Below are positions 43,505 through 51,791 of a DNA stretch of 64,000 nt, piece after piece; position 1 is the stretch's first letter, and each line of letters starts with the position of its first letter. Below the pieces are notes generated by a model. The model searched no databases, had not been told where the DNA came from, and worked only from the letters and a program-made list of their open reading frames with translations. The translations under genes and the position numbers were made by a program. Source of the DNA: Streptomyces sclerotialus (lineage in GTDB: Bacteria > Actinomycetota > Actinomycetes > Streptomycetales > Streptomycetaceae); the NCBI RefSeq assembly GCF_040907265.1, contig NZ_JBFOHP010000002.1:6820001-6884000 (forward strand), in the 5' to 3' direction.

Positions 43505-43535
43505 GACGAGCGCGGTCCGTCCCGCCGCGCTCGTC
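43505..43535. terminator. Bidirectional stem-loop between E2 and GntR genes
   Basis: GACGAGCGCGG (43505-43515) pairs perfectly with CCGCGCTCGTC (43525-43535) around a 9-nt loop. The right arm overlaps the stop codon of the convergent GntR gene, so the hairpin can serve both transcripts. Confidence 0.75.
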
Positions 43536-44214
43536 AGGCGTCGTTCCCGGGGGCCGAGGTCTGCAGGTTGGCCATGGCGCTGCTCATGTGGTCGTGCAGG
43601 ATGGCCAGTGCGGCGTCGGTGTCCGCGCGTTCTATGGCGTCGACGATGGGTGCGTGGTGGGCGGCGGACATGGTGACCTTGCGCTGCTCGCCGGCGGCGC
43701 TCATCACGACGACGCGGGTGGGGCCCTCCAGGTGGCGCCACGTCGTCACCAGCATCGAGTTCCGGGAGAGCTCGCAGAGGAGAAGGTGGAAGGCGAGATC
43801 GGCCTCCACCTGGTCCTCCAGGCCGCCGGACGGACCGAAGGCCTTCTCCAGGCGGTGCAGCGCCTCGCGCAGCGCCGTCACCGCCGCAGCGCGGTCGGGG
43901 GAGGCGATGACCTGCGCGACGGCGAGGCCTTCGAGGGCTTCCCGCACCTGGAACAGCTCGCGCACTTCCCGCGGTGACAGGGCGCGGACCCGCAGCATGC
44001 CGCGGGCGCCGGCGACGACCAGCCCTTCCTGCTGCAGGTGACGCAGCGCCTCCCGCACGGTGCCGCGGCTGACGGACATACGCGAGGCGATCTCCACCTC
44101 GCCCAGGTGGTCGCCGGGGCGGTAACGGCCCGTGGTGATCGCGGCGCGCAAGGCGACCAACGCGCGCTCGCGCAACGTCGACCGGTCCAGATTCGGCAAT
44201 GCCGGTACGGTCAC
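43534..44214 (-). CDS. GntR/FadR-family regulator
   Basis: 226 aa from GTG 44214, with GAAGGGGG upstream. N-terminal winged HTH: LRERALVALRAAITTGRYRP, then GEVEIASRMSVSRGTVREAL and RHLQQEGLV. The C-terminal FCD domain has the metal/ligand helices EVRELFQVREALEGLAVA, DLAFHLLLCELSRN and SAAHHAPIVDAIERAD, with Asp and His residues in the usual places. FCD regulators bind organic or sugar acids. It is divergent from the transporter-transketolase operon, and a 24-bp palindrome at 44475-44498 is its obvious operator. Confidence 0.88.
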   Translation of the reverse strand: MTVPALPNLDRSTLRERALVALRAAITTGRYRPGDHLGEVEIASRMSVSRGTVREALRHLQQEGLVVAGARGMLRVRALSPREVRELFQVREALEGLAVAQVIASPDRAAAVTALREALHRLEKAFGPSGGLEDQVEADLAFHLLLCELSRNSMLVTTWRHLEGPTRVVVMSAAGEQRKVTMSAAHHAPIVDAIERADTDAALAILHDHMSSAMANLQTSAPGNDA

Positions 44215-44533
44215 GCCGTTTCCCCCTTCAGTGCTGTGCGGTGATGCCTGCGCGGATACGGCGGCCCGCGGTCCCGGGAAGTCTACTGTCAACAGTCAAC
44301 GTCCGGCATCACGTCCGGCATCACGTCCGGCATGACGTCCGACCATGCGGACGTGGTGGTCATCGCGTGCCCGCGCCTCCTCCGTCGCCGCGGCAACCGC
44401 GTGTAACGCCCAAGTGAAGAAGGTGCTTCCGGAGCGTTGACAAGCGCCACAGCGGCGCCCAGTATCGACGGCATCTGTTGACTGTTAACAGTCAACAGCG
44501 CAGGCGGACGCATGGCGATCGAGGAGGATCCGC
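44215..44533. other. 319-bp divergent region between GntR and MHS transporter genes
   Basis: No gene is supported. ACTGTCAACAGTCAAC at 44285-44300 is a partial copy of the operator found at 44475-44498. A 12-bp tandem repeat (acgtccggcatc, about three copies, 44301-44340) follows it. The MHS ribosome-binding site GAGGAGG lies at the right end. Confidence 0.65.
44475..44498. promoter_or_regulatory. Perfect 24-bp palindromic operator (GntR)
   Basis: The half-site CTGTTGACTGTT is followed immediately by its exact reverse complement. It lies 36 bp upstream of the MHS start. The related element ACTGTCAACAGTCAAC at 44285-44300 lies next to the GntR start. FadR-type regulators bind short dyads of this kind, so both promoters are probably controlled by the same protein. 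Confidence 0.85.
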
Positions 44534-45919
44534 ATGGTCAGCTCCATCCCACCACCCCAGCCACCACCGGCCCGGCCACGGGCGGAAGGTTCACCGGAAC
44601 GCCGCAGGGTCGCCGTCGGCTGCGGCGTCGGCGCGGTCATCGAGACGTACGACTTCATCGGCTTCGGTACGGCGGCCGCGCTCTACTTCGGGGACGTCTT
44701 CTTCCCCGGCTCCGAGCCGCTGGCCGCGACGCTGCTGTCGTTCGCCACCCTGGGCATCGGCTTCGCCGCCCGCCCCCTGGGCGGCATCATCGCCGGCCAC
44801 CTCGGGGACCGCATCGGCCGCAAGCCGGTCCTCGTCGGCTCCCTGCTGATCATGGGCGTCGCGACCGTCCTCATCGGGTGTCTGCCCACGTACCAGCAGA
44901 TCGGCCTGTGGGCGCCGATCCTGCTGGTCGTCGTCCGCATCGTGCAGGGGCTCGCCTTCGGTGCCGAGTGGGGCGGCGCCATCCTGATGACCTTCGAGCA
45001 CGCGCCATGGCGCAAACGCGGCCTCTACACCGGCATCACGCAGGCCGGGTTCCCCGTCGGGCTGCTGCTCTCCAACCTCGCGTTCCTGGTCAGCACCCGC
45101 ACGCTGGACGGCTCCTGGGCCTGGCGGGTCCCCTTCCTGCTGAGCGCCGTACTGATCGTCGTCGGCATCCTCATCCGGCTGAAGATCGACGAGTCGCCGG
45201 AGTTCGAGGAGCTCAAGGAGTCCGGCGAGGTCGCCAAGAACCCGCTCCTGGAGGTGCTCCGCGACGACTGGCGCAACGTCCTGCGCGCCTTCTGCCTCCG
45301 TGCCGCCGAGACCGCCGGCTACGCCGTCTCCGTCACCTTCGTCCTGTCCTACCTGGACGACGACACCGCGCCGGACGTCTCGGGAACCGTCTCCCTCACC
45401 GCCCTGGTGACGGCCGCGGCCCTCGGCATACTCGCCACCGTCTTCTGGGGCGGCCTCTCCGACCGCATCGGGCGGCGCCCGGTCTACCTGCTGGGCTCGG
45501 CGGTCACCCTGCTGTGGGGCGTGCCCATGTTCCTGCTCGTGGGCACCGAAAGCGCGGCGCTCGTGCTGCTGACCTTCGTCGTCAGCTACTGCGTCTGCCA
45601 GAACGCCCTGGCCGGCGTGCAGGGCGCCTGGTTCTCCGAGCTGTTCGCCACCAAGACCCGTACGGCCGGCACCTCCCTCGCCTACCAGCTCTCCGCGGTC
45701 GTCTCCGGCTTCACCCCCATGATCGCCACCGCCCTGTACTCCGCCACCGGCTGGGCGGGCCCCGCCGTCCTGTTCAGCTTCTACGGCCTGCTCGGACTGC
45801 TGGCGACGCTCGTGACCCGTGAGACCTGGGGCGCACGGGACCGGGCAGCGGCCGTCCGCGCCGAGAGCGAAGAGGCGCCTTCGGCGATATCCGCCCCCGC
45901 GGGAGCCGGAGGCCGGTGA
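44534..45919 (+). CDS. MFS metabolite:H+ symporter (MHS family)
   Basis: 461 aa from ATG 44534 behind GAGGAGG. Signatures of the MHS group are present: GAVIETYDFIGFGTAAALYF in helix 1, GIGFAARPLGGIIAGHLGDR followed by IGRKPVL, and GLAFGAEWGGAILMTFEHAP in helix 5. Family members import carboxylates such as 2-oxoglutarate, shikimate, citrate or osmolytes. As first gene of an operon with a split transketolase, isomerase and SDR, it probably brings in an acidic sugar or hydroxy acid. Confidence 0.9.
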   Translation: MVSSIPPPQPPPARPRAEGSPERRRVAVGCGVGAVIETYDFIGFGTAAALYFGDVFFPGSEPLAATLLSFATLGIGFAARPLGGIIAGHLGDRIGRKPVLVGSLLIMGVATVLIGCLPTYQQIGLWAPILLVVVRIVQGLAFGAEWGGAILMTFEHAPWRKRGLYTGITQAGFPVGLLLSNLAFLVSTRTLDGSWAWRVPFLLSAVLIVVGILIRLKIDESPEFEELKESGEVAKNPLLEVLRDDWRNVLRAFCLRAAETAGYAVSVTFVLSYLDDDTAPDVSGTVSLTALVTAAALGILATVFWGGLSDRIGRRPVYLLGSAVTLLWGVPMFLLVGTESAALVLLTFVVSYCVCQNALAGVQGAWFSELFATKTRTAGTSLAYQLSAVVSGFTPMIATALYSATGWAGPAVLFSFYGLLGLLATLVTRETWGARDRAAAVRAESEEAPSAISAPAGAGGR

Positions 45920-45996
45920 CCGGCGGCCCCCTGCCTCGACCGATCCCGACGCCCGCCCCGCGTGCGTCGTCACCTCATCACCAAGGAGCACGGGAA

Positions 45997-46926
45997 GTGA
46001 CCTCCACCGAAACCACCCTCAGCCCCGGCCGCGCGGCCGCCCCCGCCCGTACGGACGCCGCCGGCGGCACCGACCGCACGCAACGCGTCAGCGCCCTGCA
46101 CGACGCGGCCCACCGCATCCGGCGGCACGCCCTGGACATGGGCGAGGTCCAGGGCCAGGGGTACATCGGCCAGGCACTCGGCGTCGCGGACGTCCTCGCC
46201 GTCGCCTACAAGGACGTACTCAACTACCGTCCGGACGAGCCCACGTGGCCGGAGCGGGACCGGTTCCTGCTCTCCATCGGCCACTACGCCATCGCCCTGT
46301 ACGCCGCGCTGGCCGAGGCCGGAATCCTGGACGTCGAAGAGCTGTCCACGTACGGCAGCGACGACTCGCGGCTGCCCATGTCGGGCATGGCCTCCTACAC
46401 CCCCGGCATGGAGATCTCCGGCGGCTCGCTCGGCCACGGCCTCGGTGTCGCGGTCGGCATGGCACTGGGCCTGCGCCACCAGGGCAGCCCGGCACGTGTC
46501 TACAACCTGCTCTCCGACGGCGAACTCGACGAGGGTTCCACCTGGGAGGCGGCGCTGGCCGGCGCCCACCACGGCCTGGACAACGTCACCGCCGTCGTCG
46601 ACGTCAACGCCCTCCAGGCGGACGGCCCGACCGCGGGTGTGCTGCGCACCGAGCCCGTCACCGAGAAGTGGGAGGCGTTCGGCTGGCACGCGATCCGGGT
46701 GGACGGCAACGACATCGACGCGCTCGTCACCGCCTTCGACACCCTGCGCGCCCACCGCGGCTCGCCCTCGGTACTGATCTGCGACACCCGCATCGGGCGC
46801 GGCGTGCCCCTGCTGGAGACCCGCGAGAAGGCGCACTTCATGCGGGTCGAGGAGCACGAATGGCAGGTCGCCCGCGACCAGTTGGACCAGTCCTACCACT
46901 CCGCCCGGAAGGGAACCGACGCATGA
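45997..46926 (+). CDS. Transketolase N-terminal (ThDP-binding) subunit
   Basis: 309 aa from GTG 45997 (AAGGAG upstream). It contains the transketolase substrate histidines in the N-terminal part and GQGYIGQALGVADVLAV. The ThDP motif reads SDGELDEGSTWEAALAGAHH down to VVDVNALQADGPT. Length (about 300 aa) fits split transketolases whose second half is a separate gene, which follows here with an ATGA overlap. It transfers a two-carbon ketol unit between sugars. Confidence 0.92.
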   Translation: MTSTETTLSPGRAAAPARTDAAGGTDRTQRVSALHDAAHRIRRHALDMGEVQGQGYIGQALGVADVLAVAYKDVLNYRPDEPTWPERDRFLLSIGHYAIALYAALAEAGILDVEELSTYGSDDSRLPMSGMASYTPGMEISGGSLGHGLGVAVGMALGLRHQGSPARVYNLLSDGELDEGSTWEAALAGAHHGLDNVTAVVDVNALQADGPTAGVLRTEPVTEKWEAFGWHAIRVDGNDIDALVTAFDTLRAHRGSPSVLICDTRIGRGVPLLETREKAHFMRVEEHEWQVARDQLDQSYHSARKGTDA

Positions 46927-47927
46927 CCGCCCCCGCCACCGCCACGAACACGCCCCGCAAGCTCACCACCTCAGCGATGATCGCCTCGATCGCGGAGGAG
47001 GGGCAGCGCACCACCAAGGCGCCCTTCGGGCACGCGCTGGCCCGGCTCGCCGAAGAGCGGCCCGAGATCGTCGGGCTCTCCGCCGACCTGGCCAAGTACA
47101 CCGACATGCACATCTTCCGGGAGGCCCACCCGGACCGGTTCTTCCAGATGGGCATGGCGGAACAGTCCATGCTGGGCGCCGCCGCCGGCCTGGCGGAGGT
47201 GGGACTCGTACCGTTCGCCTCCACGTACTCCGTCTTCGCCACCCGCCGCGCCTACGACTTCCTGTGCCTGGACATCGCCGAGCCGGGACTCAACGTCAAT
47301 GTGGTGGGCGCGCTGCCGGGCCTCACCACCGGTTACGGACCCAGCCACCAGGCCACCGAGGACCTGGCCATCCTGCGTGGCATCCCCGGCCTCACCATCG
47401 TCGACCCGGCCGACTCCGTGGACATCGAACAGGCCGTACCGGCCCTGGCCGCCAGCCCCGGACCGACCTACCTGCGGCTGTTGCGCGGCGCCGTGCCGAC
47501 CGTGCTCGACGAGTACGGCTACCGCTTCGAACTCGGGAAGGCCGCGGAGCTGCGCACCGGCCGCGACGTGCTGTTCATCTCGACGGGCCTGATGACGACA
47601 CGTGCCCTGACCGCGGCGCAGGAACTGGCCGCCGACCACGTCGACGTGGCCGTCCTGCACGTACCGACCGTCAAGCCGCTGGACACCGAGGCGATCCTGC
47701 GCGAGACGGCGAAGGGCCGGCTCGTGGTCACCCTGGAGAACCACACCGTCATCGGCGGCCTGGCCGAGTCCGTGGCCTCCTGCCTGGCCTGTGCCGGAGC
47801 GGGCGTACGCATCGTGCCCATCGGCCTGCCCGACGAGTTCCTGGCCGCGGGCGCGCTGCCCACTCTGCACGACCGGTACGGACTGTCGGTGGCCGCCATC
47901 AAGGCCCGCGTACGGGAAGAACTGTGA
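46923..47927 (+). CDS. Transketolase C-terminal (pyrimidine-binding) subunit
   Basis: 334 aa from ATG 46923. The pyrimidine-binding domain shows GLSADLAKYTDMHIFREAHP, the catalytic Glu in FFQMGMAEQSMLGAAAGLAE and the histidine region GYGPSHQATEDLAILRGIPG. The transketolase C-terminal domain contains VLFISTGLMTTRALTAAQEL and VVTLENHTVIGGLAESV. Together with the preceding subunit it forms a complete enzyme. It overlaps the isomerase gene downstream by GTGA, so all three are coupled. Confidence 0.92.
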   Translation: MTAPATATNTPRKLTTSAMIASIAEEGQRTTKAPFGHALARLAEERPEIVGLSADLAKYTDMHIFREAHPDRFFQMGMAEQSMLGAAAGLAEVGLVPFASTYSVFATRRAYDFLCLDIAEPGLNVNVVGALPGLTTGYGPSHQATEDLAILRGIPGLTIVDPADSVDIEQAVPALAASPGPTYLRLLRGAVPTVLDEYGYRFELGKAAELRTGRDVLFISTGLMTTRALTAAQELAADHVDVAVLHVPTVKPLDTEAILRETAKGRLVVTLENHTVIGGLAESVASCLACAGAGVRIVPIGLPDEFLAAGALPTLHDRYGLSVAAIKARVREEL

Positions 47928-48811
47928 CGGCGGCGGTACCCGGCACCGGCACCGGTACGGCCGCCATCGACCCGCGGGTCGGCTGCAGCACCATCTCGCT
48001 GCGCGGCCTGCCCCTGGACGATGCCCTCCGCCACATCGCCGCGGGCGGTTTCACCGAGGTCGACCTGGGTGCCCTGCCCGGCGTCTGCGACCACGTGCCC
48101 GTTCCGCTGCCCGAGCAGCGCGTCGAGCCGATCGCCGACGTGGTGCGGGCGAGCGGACTGCGTGTCCGCACGGTCAACGCCGACATCGGCCCGCTGGAAG
48201 AACTGGCGTCGGCCCCCGAACTGATCGAGGACCGTTTGCGCCCCCTGATCCGCCTCGCTCAGGCGACCGGCGCACCGGCGATCACACTGCCCTGCGGAGC
48301 GCATGGCACGCACAGCCGCGACCACGCCGACGACGAGGACGCCGTACGGGCCGTCGCTCGTGCCCTGACGCTCGCGGCGCAGGCCACGACCTCCGTGGGC
48401 GTGGCCCTGTACGCCGAGGCCCCGCACGTGCTCCGGCTGTGCAGCGACCTCACCCGTGCCCGGCGGCCGGCCGAGGCGTCGGGCACCGCCCCGGTCGGGA
48501 TGGTGCTGGACACCAGCCACGTCGTGGCCTCCGGTGGCGACTGCGTCGAGGCCGCGCGTGCCTTCGGCGGCCGCCTCGCCCATGTCCACCTCCGCGACGC
48601 CGTACCGGGCGACATCCACCGCAGCATCGGCCGCGGGGACGTGGACTTCGCCGCCCTGGTCCGCCACCTGACGACGACCGGCTACGACGGCCACTACAGC
48701 CTCGAACTCGAAACCCACGACGTCACCGACGACCAGCGCCCCGCCGAAGCCGCCAGGGCCGGCGCGGTGCTCTCCGGCCTGCTGCGCAACGCCTTCCCGC
48801 CCGCACACTGA
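47924..48811 (+). CDS. Sugar phosphate isomerase/epimerase (TIM barrel)
   Basis: 295 aa from GTG 47924. AP-endonuclease-2-like barrel: GCSTISLRGLPLDDALRHIA then GGFTEVDLGALPG, SVGVALYAEAPHVLRL, VGMVLDTSHVVASGGDC and LAHVHLRDAVPGDIHRSIGR, where Glu, Asp and His residues form the usual metal site. The final YSLELETHDV strand supplies a last Glu. It probably interconverts the aldose/ketose or C3-epimer used by the transketolase. Confidence 0.85.
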   Translation: MTAAVPGTGTGTAAIDPRVGCSTISLRGLPLDDALRHIAAGGFTEVDLGALPGVCDHVPVPLPEQRVEPIADVVRASGLRVRTVNADIGPLEELASAPELIEDRLRPLIRLAQATGAPAITLPCGAHGTHSRDHADDEDAVRAVARALTLAAQATTSVGVALYAEAPHVLRLCSDLTRARRPAEASGTAPVGMVLDTSHVVASGGDCVEAARAFGGRLAHVHLRDAVPGDIHRSIGRGDVDFAALVRHLTTTGYDGHYSLELETHDVTDDQRPAEAARAGAVLSGLLRNAFPPAH

Positions 48812-48829
48812 ATCCCGAAGGACGTACAC

Positions 48830-49600
48830 ATGACCACCGCCTCCGCCACCCCCCGCACCGCCATCGTCACCGGCGCCGGTTCCCGCCGGGGCATCGGCCG
48901 GGCCACCGCGCACGCGCTGGCCGCCGACGGTTACCACCTCGCCGTACTGGACCTGGACAAGGAGGCCGCCGAGGACGCCGCCGCTCAGGTGGCCGAGGCG
49001 CACGGCGTGCAGGCGCTGGGCCTCGCCGCCGACGTGACCGACCCGGACGGGGTCGACGCCGCGGTGGCATCCGCCGAGGCCGCGCTGCCGCCGGTCGGCG
49101 CCCTGGTCAACAACGCCGGCATCACCTCGCCGACCCGCTTCCTCGACGTCTCGGCCGAGGAATGGGACCGCATCTTCGACGTCAACGTGCGCGGCAGCTT
49201 CCTCATCACCCGCCGGGTGGCCCCGGGCATGGCCGAGCGCGGCTTCGGCCGCATCATCCACCTGTCGTCGGTCTCGGCCGAACGGGGTGGCGGCGTCTTC
49301 GGCGGCGTCGCCTACTCGGCGGCCAAGGCGGCACTCCTCGGCTTCTCCCGCGCGCTGGCCCGCGAACTCGGTCCCTCCGGCGTCACCGTCAACTCCGTCG
49401 CACCCGGCCTGATCGACACCGACATCACCGCGGGCAAGCTCGACCCCGCACGCAAGGCCGCCATGATCGAGGACATCCCGATGCGCCGCGCCGGCAGCGT
49501 CACCGACGTCGCCGACGTCATCGCCTTCCTGGCCCGCCCCGCGTCCGGCTACCTCACCGGCGTCACCTACGACATCAACGGCGGGTCGCACATCCACTGA
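48830..49600 (+). CDS. Short-chain dehydrogenase/reductase
   Basis: 256 aa. Cofactor motif VTGAGSRRGIGRATAHAL, Asp at the end of strand 2 (LAVLDLDKEAA, favouring NAD), NNAGITSPTRF, the catalytic Ser in HLSSVSAERGG and YSAAKAALLGF for the Tyr/Lys pair. The C-terminal segment SGYLTGVTYDINGGSHIH is standard. It is last in the GntR-controlled operon and probably oxidises or reduces the imported substrate before isomerisation. Confidence 0.9.
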   Translation: MTTASATPRTAIVTGAGSRRGIGRATAHALAADGYHLAVLDLDKEAAEDAAAQVAEAHGVQALGLAADVTDPDGVDAAVASAEAALPPVGALVNNAGITSPTRFLDVSAEEWDRIFDVNVRGSFLITRRVAPGMAERGFGRIIHLSSVSAERGGGVFGGVAYSAAKAALLGFSRALARELGPSGVTVNSVAPGLIDTDITAGKLDPARKAAMIEDIPMRRAGSVTDVADVIAFLARPASGYLTGVTYDINGGSHIH

Positions 49601-49629
49601 GCGGCACTGAACGACACCGGACGGCACCC

Positions 49630-49661
49630 GGTGGCCGCCCCGGCTGTCCGGGGCGGCCACC
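49630..49661. terminator. Stem-loop between convergent SDR and galactanase genes
   Basis: GGTGGCCGCCCCGG (49630-49643) pairs perfectly with 49648-49661 across a CTGT loop. It ends the transketolase operon and can also serve the galactanase transcript arriving from the other side. Confidence 0.82.
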
Positions 49662-49701
49662 GACACGGACGTGCCCGTCGTGCCGCGCGCCTGGCAGCCC
49701 G

Positions 49702-51735
49702 TCAGGTGACGTCGGTCAGCTTCCAGCGCTGGTTGGCGCCGGAGTTGGGCTGCCAGGTGGTGACGGCGGCGCCGTCGTGCGTGGCCTGGCCGCCGACTTC
49801 CAGGAGCTTGCCGGTGGCGGCGTTGACCAGGGTCCAGGTGCCGTCGCCGGTGGTCGACATCGTCCACTGGGTGGCCGCGTCGCGCCGGCCGGTGTCGCGT
49901 TCGAGGACCGGGACGTCGTCCCGGACGGCCAGGCGCCTGTCGCCCGCCGCATCGGTGAAGACGTACTGCTGCCGGTTGCTGTGGTCACCGCCGCCGGTCT
50001 GGCGCAGCCGCCACCGCCGGTCGGTTCCGGACGGGTCCGCACCGGTGACGACCAGGTGCTTTCCGTCGTCGGCTGCGGTGAGGGCCTTGCCGCTCTGCAC
50101 GCCGGTCAGTTCGTACGTACGGCCCTCGCGCAGCAGCGGTGCGTCCTTCGCGACGCCGGACACCCCGTCGACGAGGAAGGAGGTCACCGACTGCGCGGGC
50201 ACCGTGAAGGTGGCTTTGCGGCCGCTGACCGGCAGGGCGTCGTGCCGTTGGAGTCCGCCGTCCGCGCTGGTCACGACCGGGGTGACGGTGGCTCCCGGGG
50301 CGATGCGCCGGAACTTCGAGAGGTCGAGGGTCACCGTTCGGGTGTCCGTGGTGCGGTTGACGTGGACGACGGTGGCGGCGTCGCCCGAGCGGGAGACGGC
50401 GGCGGCGCTGGCGGTGTCGTCGACCTTGACCAGGCGGTCGCCGGGCTTGATGAAGTGGGTGAAGTTGCGTGCCGTGTCGAACTTCGTGTTCGTGCGGAGC
50501 GGGCACGTCTCCAGGGTGTCCTCCGCGGTGCAGCTGAACGGGATCTGGATGCTGCCCCAGTTGCCGCCCTTCGCGGACTCACCGCCCGGCTTCATGTTGT
50601 CGTAGTCCTCGACGGGCTGCCAGAACACCCAGGCACGCGGCTCCAGTTCGCGCAGGTCGTCGACGATCTGCTGGGCGAGGCCGAGGCCGGGCCGCATGTC
50701 GGTGAAGGACTGCCCGTCGCCCCAGTCGCCGCCGACCTCACTCATCCACAGCGGCTTGCCCGCGGCCTTGGCGAGGTCGCGGACCGTGGTACGGCCGCCG
50801 GTGCCGTAGGTGTGGACGTTCATCCGTGTGACGCGGTCGCGTACGTCGGCGGGGTAGGTGTTCCAGTTGCGCGCGAAAATGGTGGGGTTGGTCTCGTCCA
50901 TCGCGGATATCCGCGCGCGGGTCTTCGCCTTCTTCAGTGCGGGCGCGAGGGCACGTATGACCTTCTGCTGCAGTTCGGGGCCGATGTGGGCGCCTTCCTG
51001 GCGGCCGCCGACCGGCTCGCCGTCGGCGCCCAGCCGGGTGCTCCAGTAGGTGGTGTCGGGCTCGTTGAACGGGTCGACGGTGTCGACCGTGATGCCCTCG
51101 GCCTTCTCCAGGCGCTCGGTGGCGCCCGCGAGGTAGGCGGCGAAGTCGCGGACGGACTCCTCCTTGAGCTGGTCGGTACCGGCGTCGAAGCCGCCGGAGA
51201 CGTAGCCGCTCTCCGTCATGAAGTACGGCGGCGAGTTGCTGAACGTCTCCCAGTGGTCCACGTCGTCCTTGATCCGCTCCACCCACCAGCGCTGTGTCGC
51301 GTCGGCGTCCGGCTTCCAGTCCGCCGGGTCGTCGGCGTCCCACCAGTCCGTGTCGTCGCGGGTGGTGCCCTCCGGCGCCTGCCACCAGCCTTCGACGGCG
51401 CCGCCGGCCCGCAGGTAGTCCTTGACGTCGGGCGCGTTGCCGCCGCCGATGTTGTAACGGGCGATGTTCAGCGCGAGGCCGTCGTCGCCGAAGAGGAGGT
51501 CCGCGAGCTTCTCGCGGATCGGCTCGGGATAGCCGCCGGTGACGTTCGCGAACCAGACGAGGCTGGTGCCCCAGCCCTCGAACTTCTCCTGCTGGTACGA
51601 AGGGTCGGGCCGGACGGTGACGGCGGAGGGCGCCGCCGCGGCCGGTGGCGGGACCGTGAGCAGGGCGGCCGCGGTCGCCAGCGCTGCGGTTCCGGTGACT
51701 CCGAGGAATCGTCTCGTGCGGGTACGGCGTGCCAA
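49702..51735 (-). CDS. Secreted GH30 endo-beta-1,6-galactanase with ricin-type lectin domain
   Basis: About 677 aa from TTG 51735 (GGGAG upstream); GTG 51795, which overlaps the GH42 stop as GTGA, is an alternative. A signal with TRRFLGVTG (possible Tat motif) is followed by a GH30 barrel beginning EKFEGWGTSLVWFANVTGG. The acid/base Glu is in DTVDPFNEPDTTYWS and the nucleophile in PLWMSEVGGDWGDGQS. A beta-sandwich follows, and a C-terminal ricin-like domain (KLLEVGGQATHDGAAVTTWQ then PNSGANQRWKL). Streptomyces GH30 enzymes of this shape cut beta-1,6-galactan side chains of arabinogalactan. Confidence 0.85.
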   Translation of the reverse strand: MARRTRTRRFLGVTGTAALATAAALLTVPPPAAAAPSAVTVRPDPSYQQEKFEGWGTSLVWFANVTGGYPEPIREKLADLLFGDDGLALNIARYNIGGGNAPDVKDYLRAGGAVEGWWQAPEGTTRDDTDWWDADDPADWKPDADATQRWWVERIKDDVDHWETFSNSPPYFMTESGYVSGGFDAGTDQLKEESVRDFAAYLAGATERLEKAEGITVDTVDPFNEPDTTYWSTRLGADGEPVGGRQEGAHIGPELQQKVIRALAPALKKAKTRARISAMDETNPTIFARNWNTYPADVRDRVTRMNVHTYGTGGRTTVRDLAKAAGKPLWMSEVGGDWGDGQSFTDMRPGLGLAQQIVDDLRELEPRAWVFWQPVEDYDNMKPGGESAKGGNWGSIQIPFSCTAEDTLETCPLRTNTKFDTARNFTHFIKPGDRLVKVDDTASAAAVSRSGDAATVVHVNRTTDTRTVTLDLSKFRRIAPGATVTPVVTSADGGLQRHDALPVSGRKATFTVPAQSVTSFLVDGVSGVAKDAPLLREGRTYELTGVQSGKALTAADDGKHLVVTGADPSGTDRRWRLRQTGGGDHSNRQQYVFTDAAGDRRLAVRDDVPVLERDTGRRDAATQWTMSTTGDGTWTLVNAATGKLLEVGGQATHDGAAVTTWQPNSGANQRWKLTDVT

Positions 51736-51791
51736 CGTGTACTCCCAACTCGTCCACTGGGCGGGTCGTTGGTGCGGGTGGGTGCGTGCTG

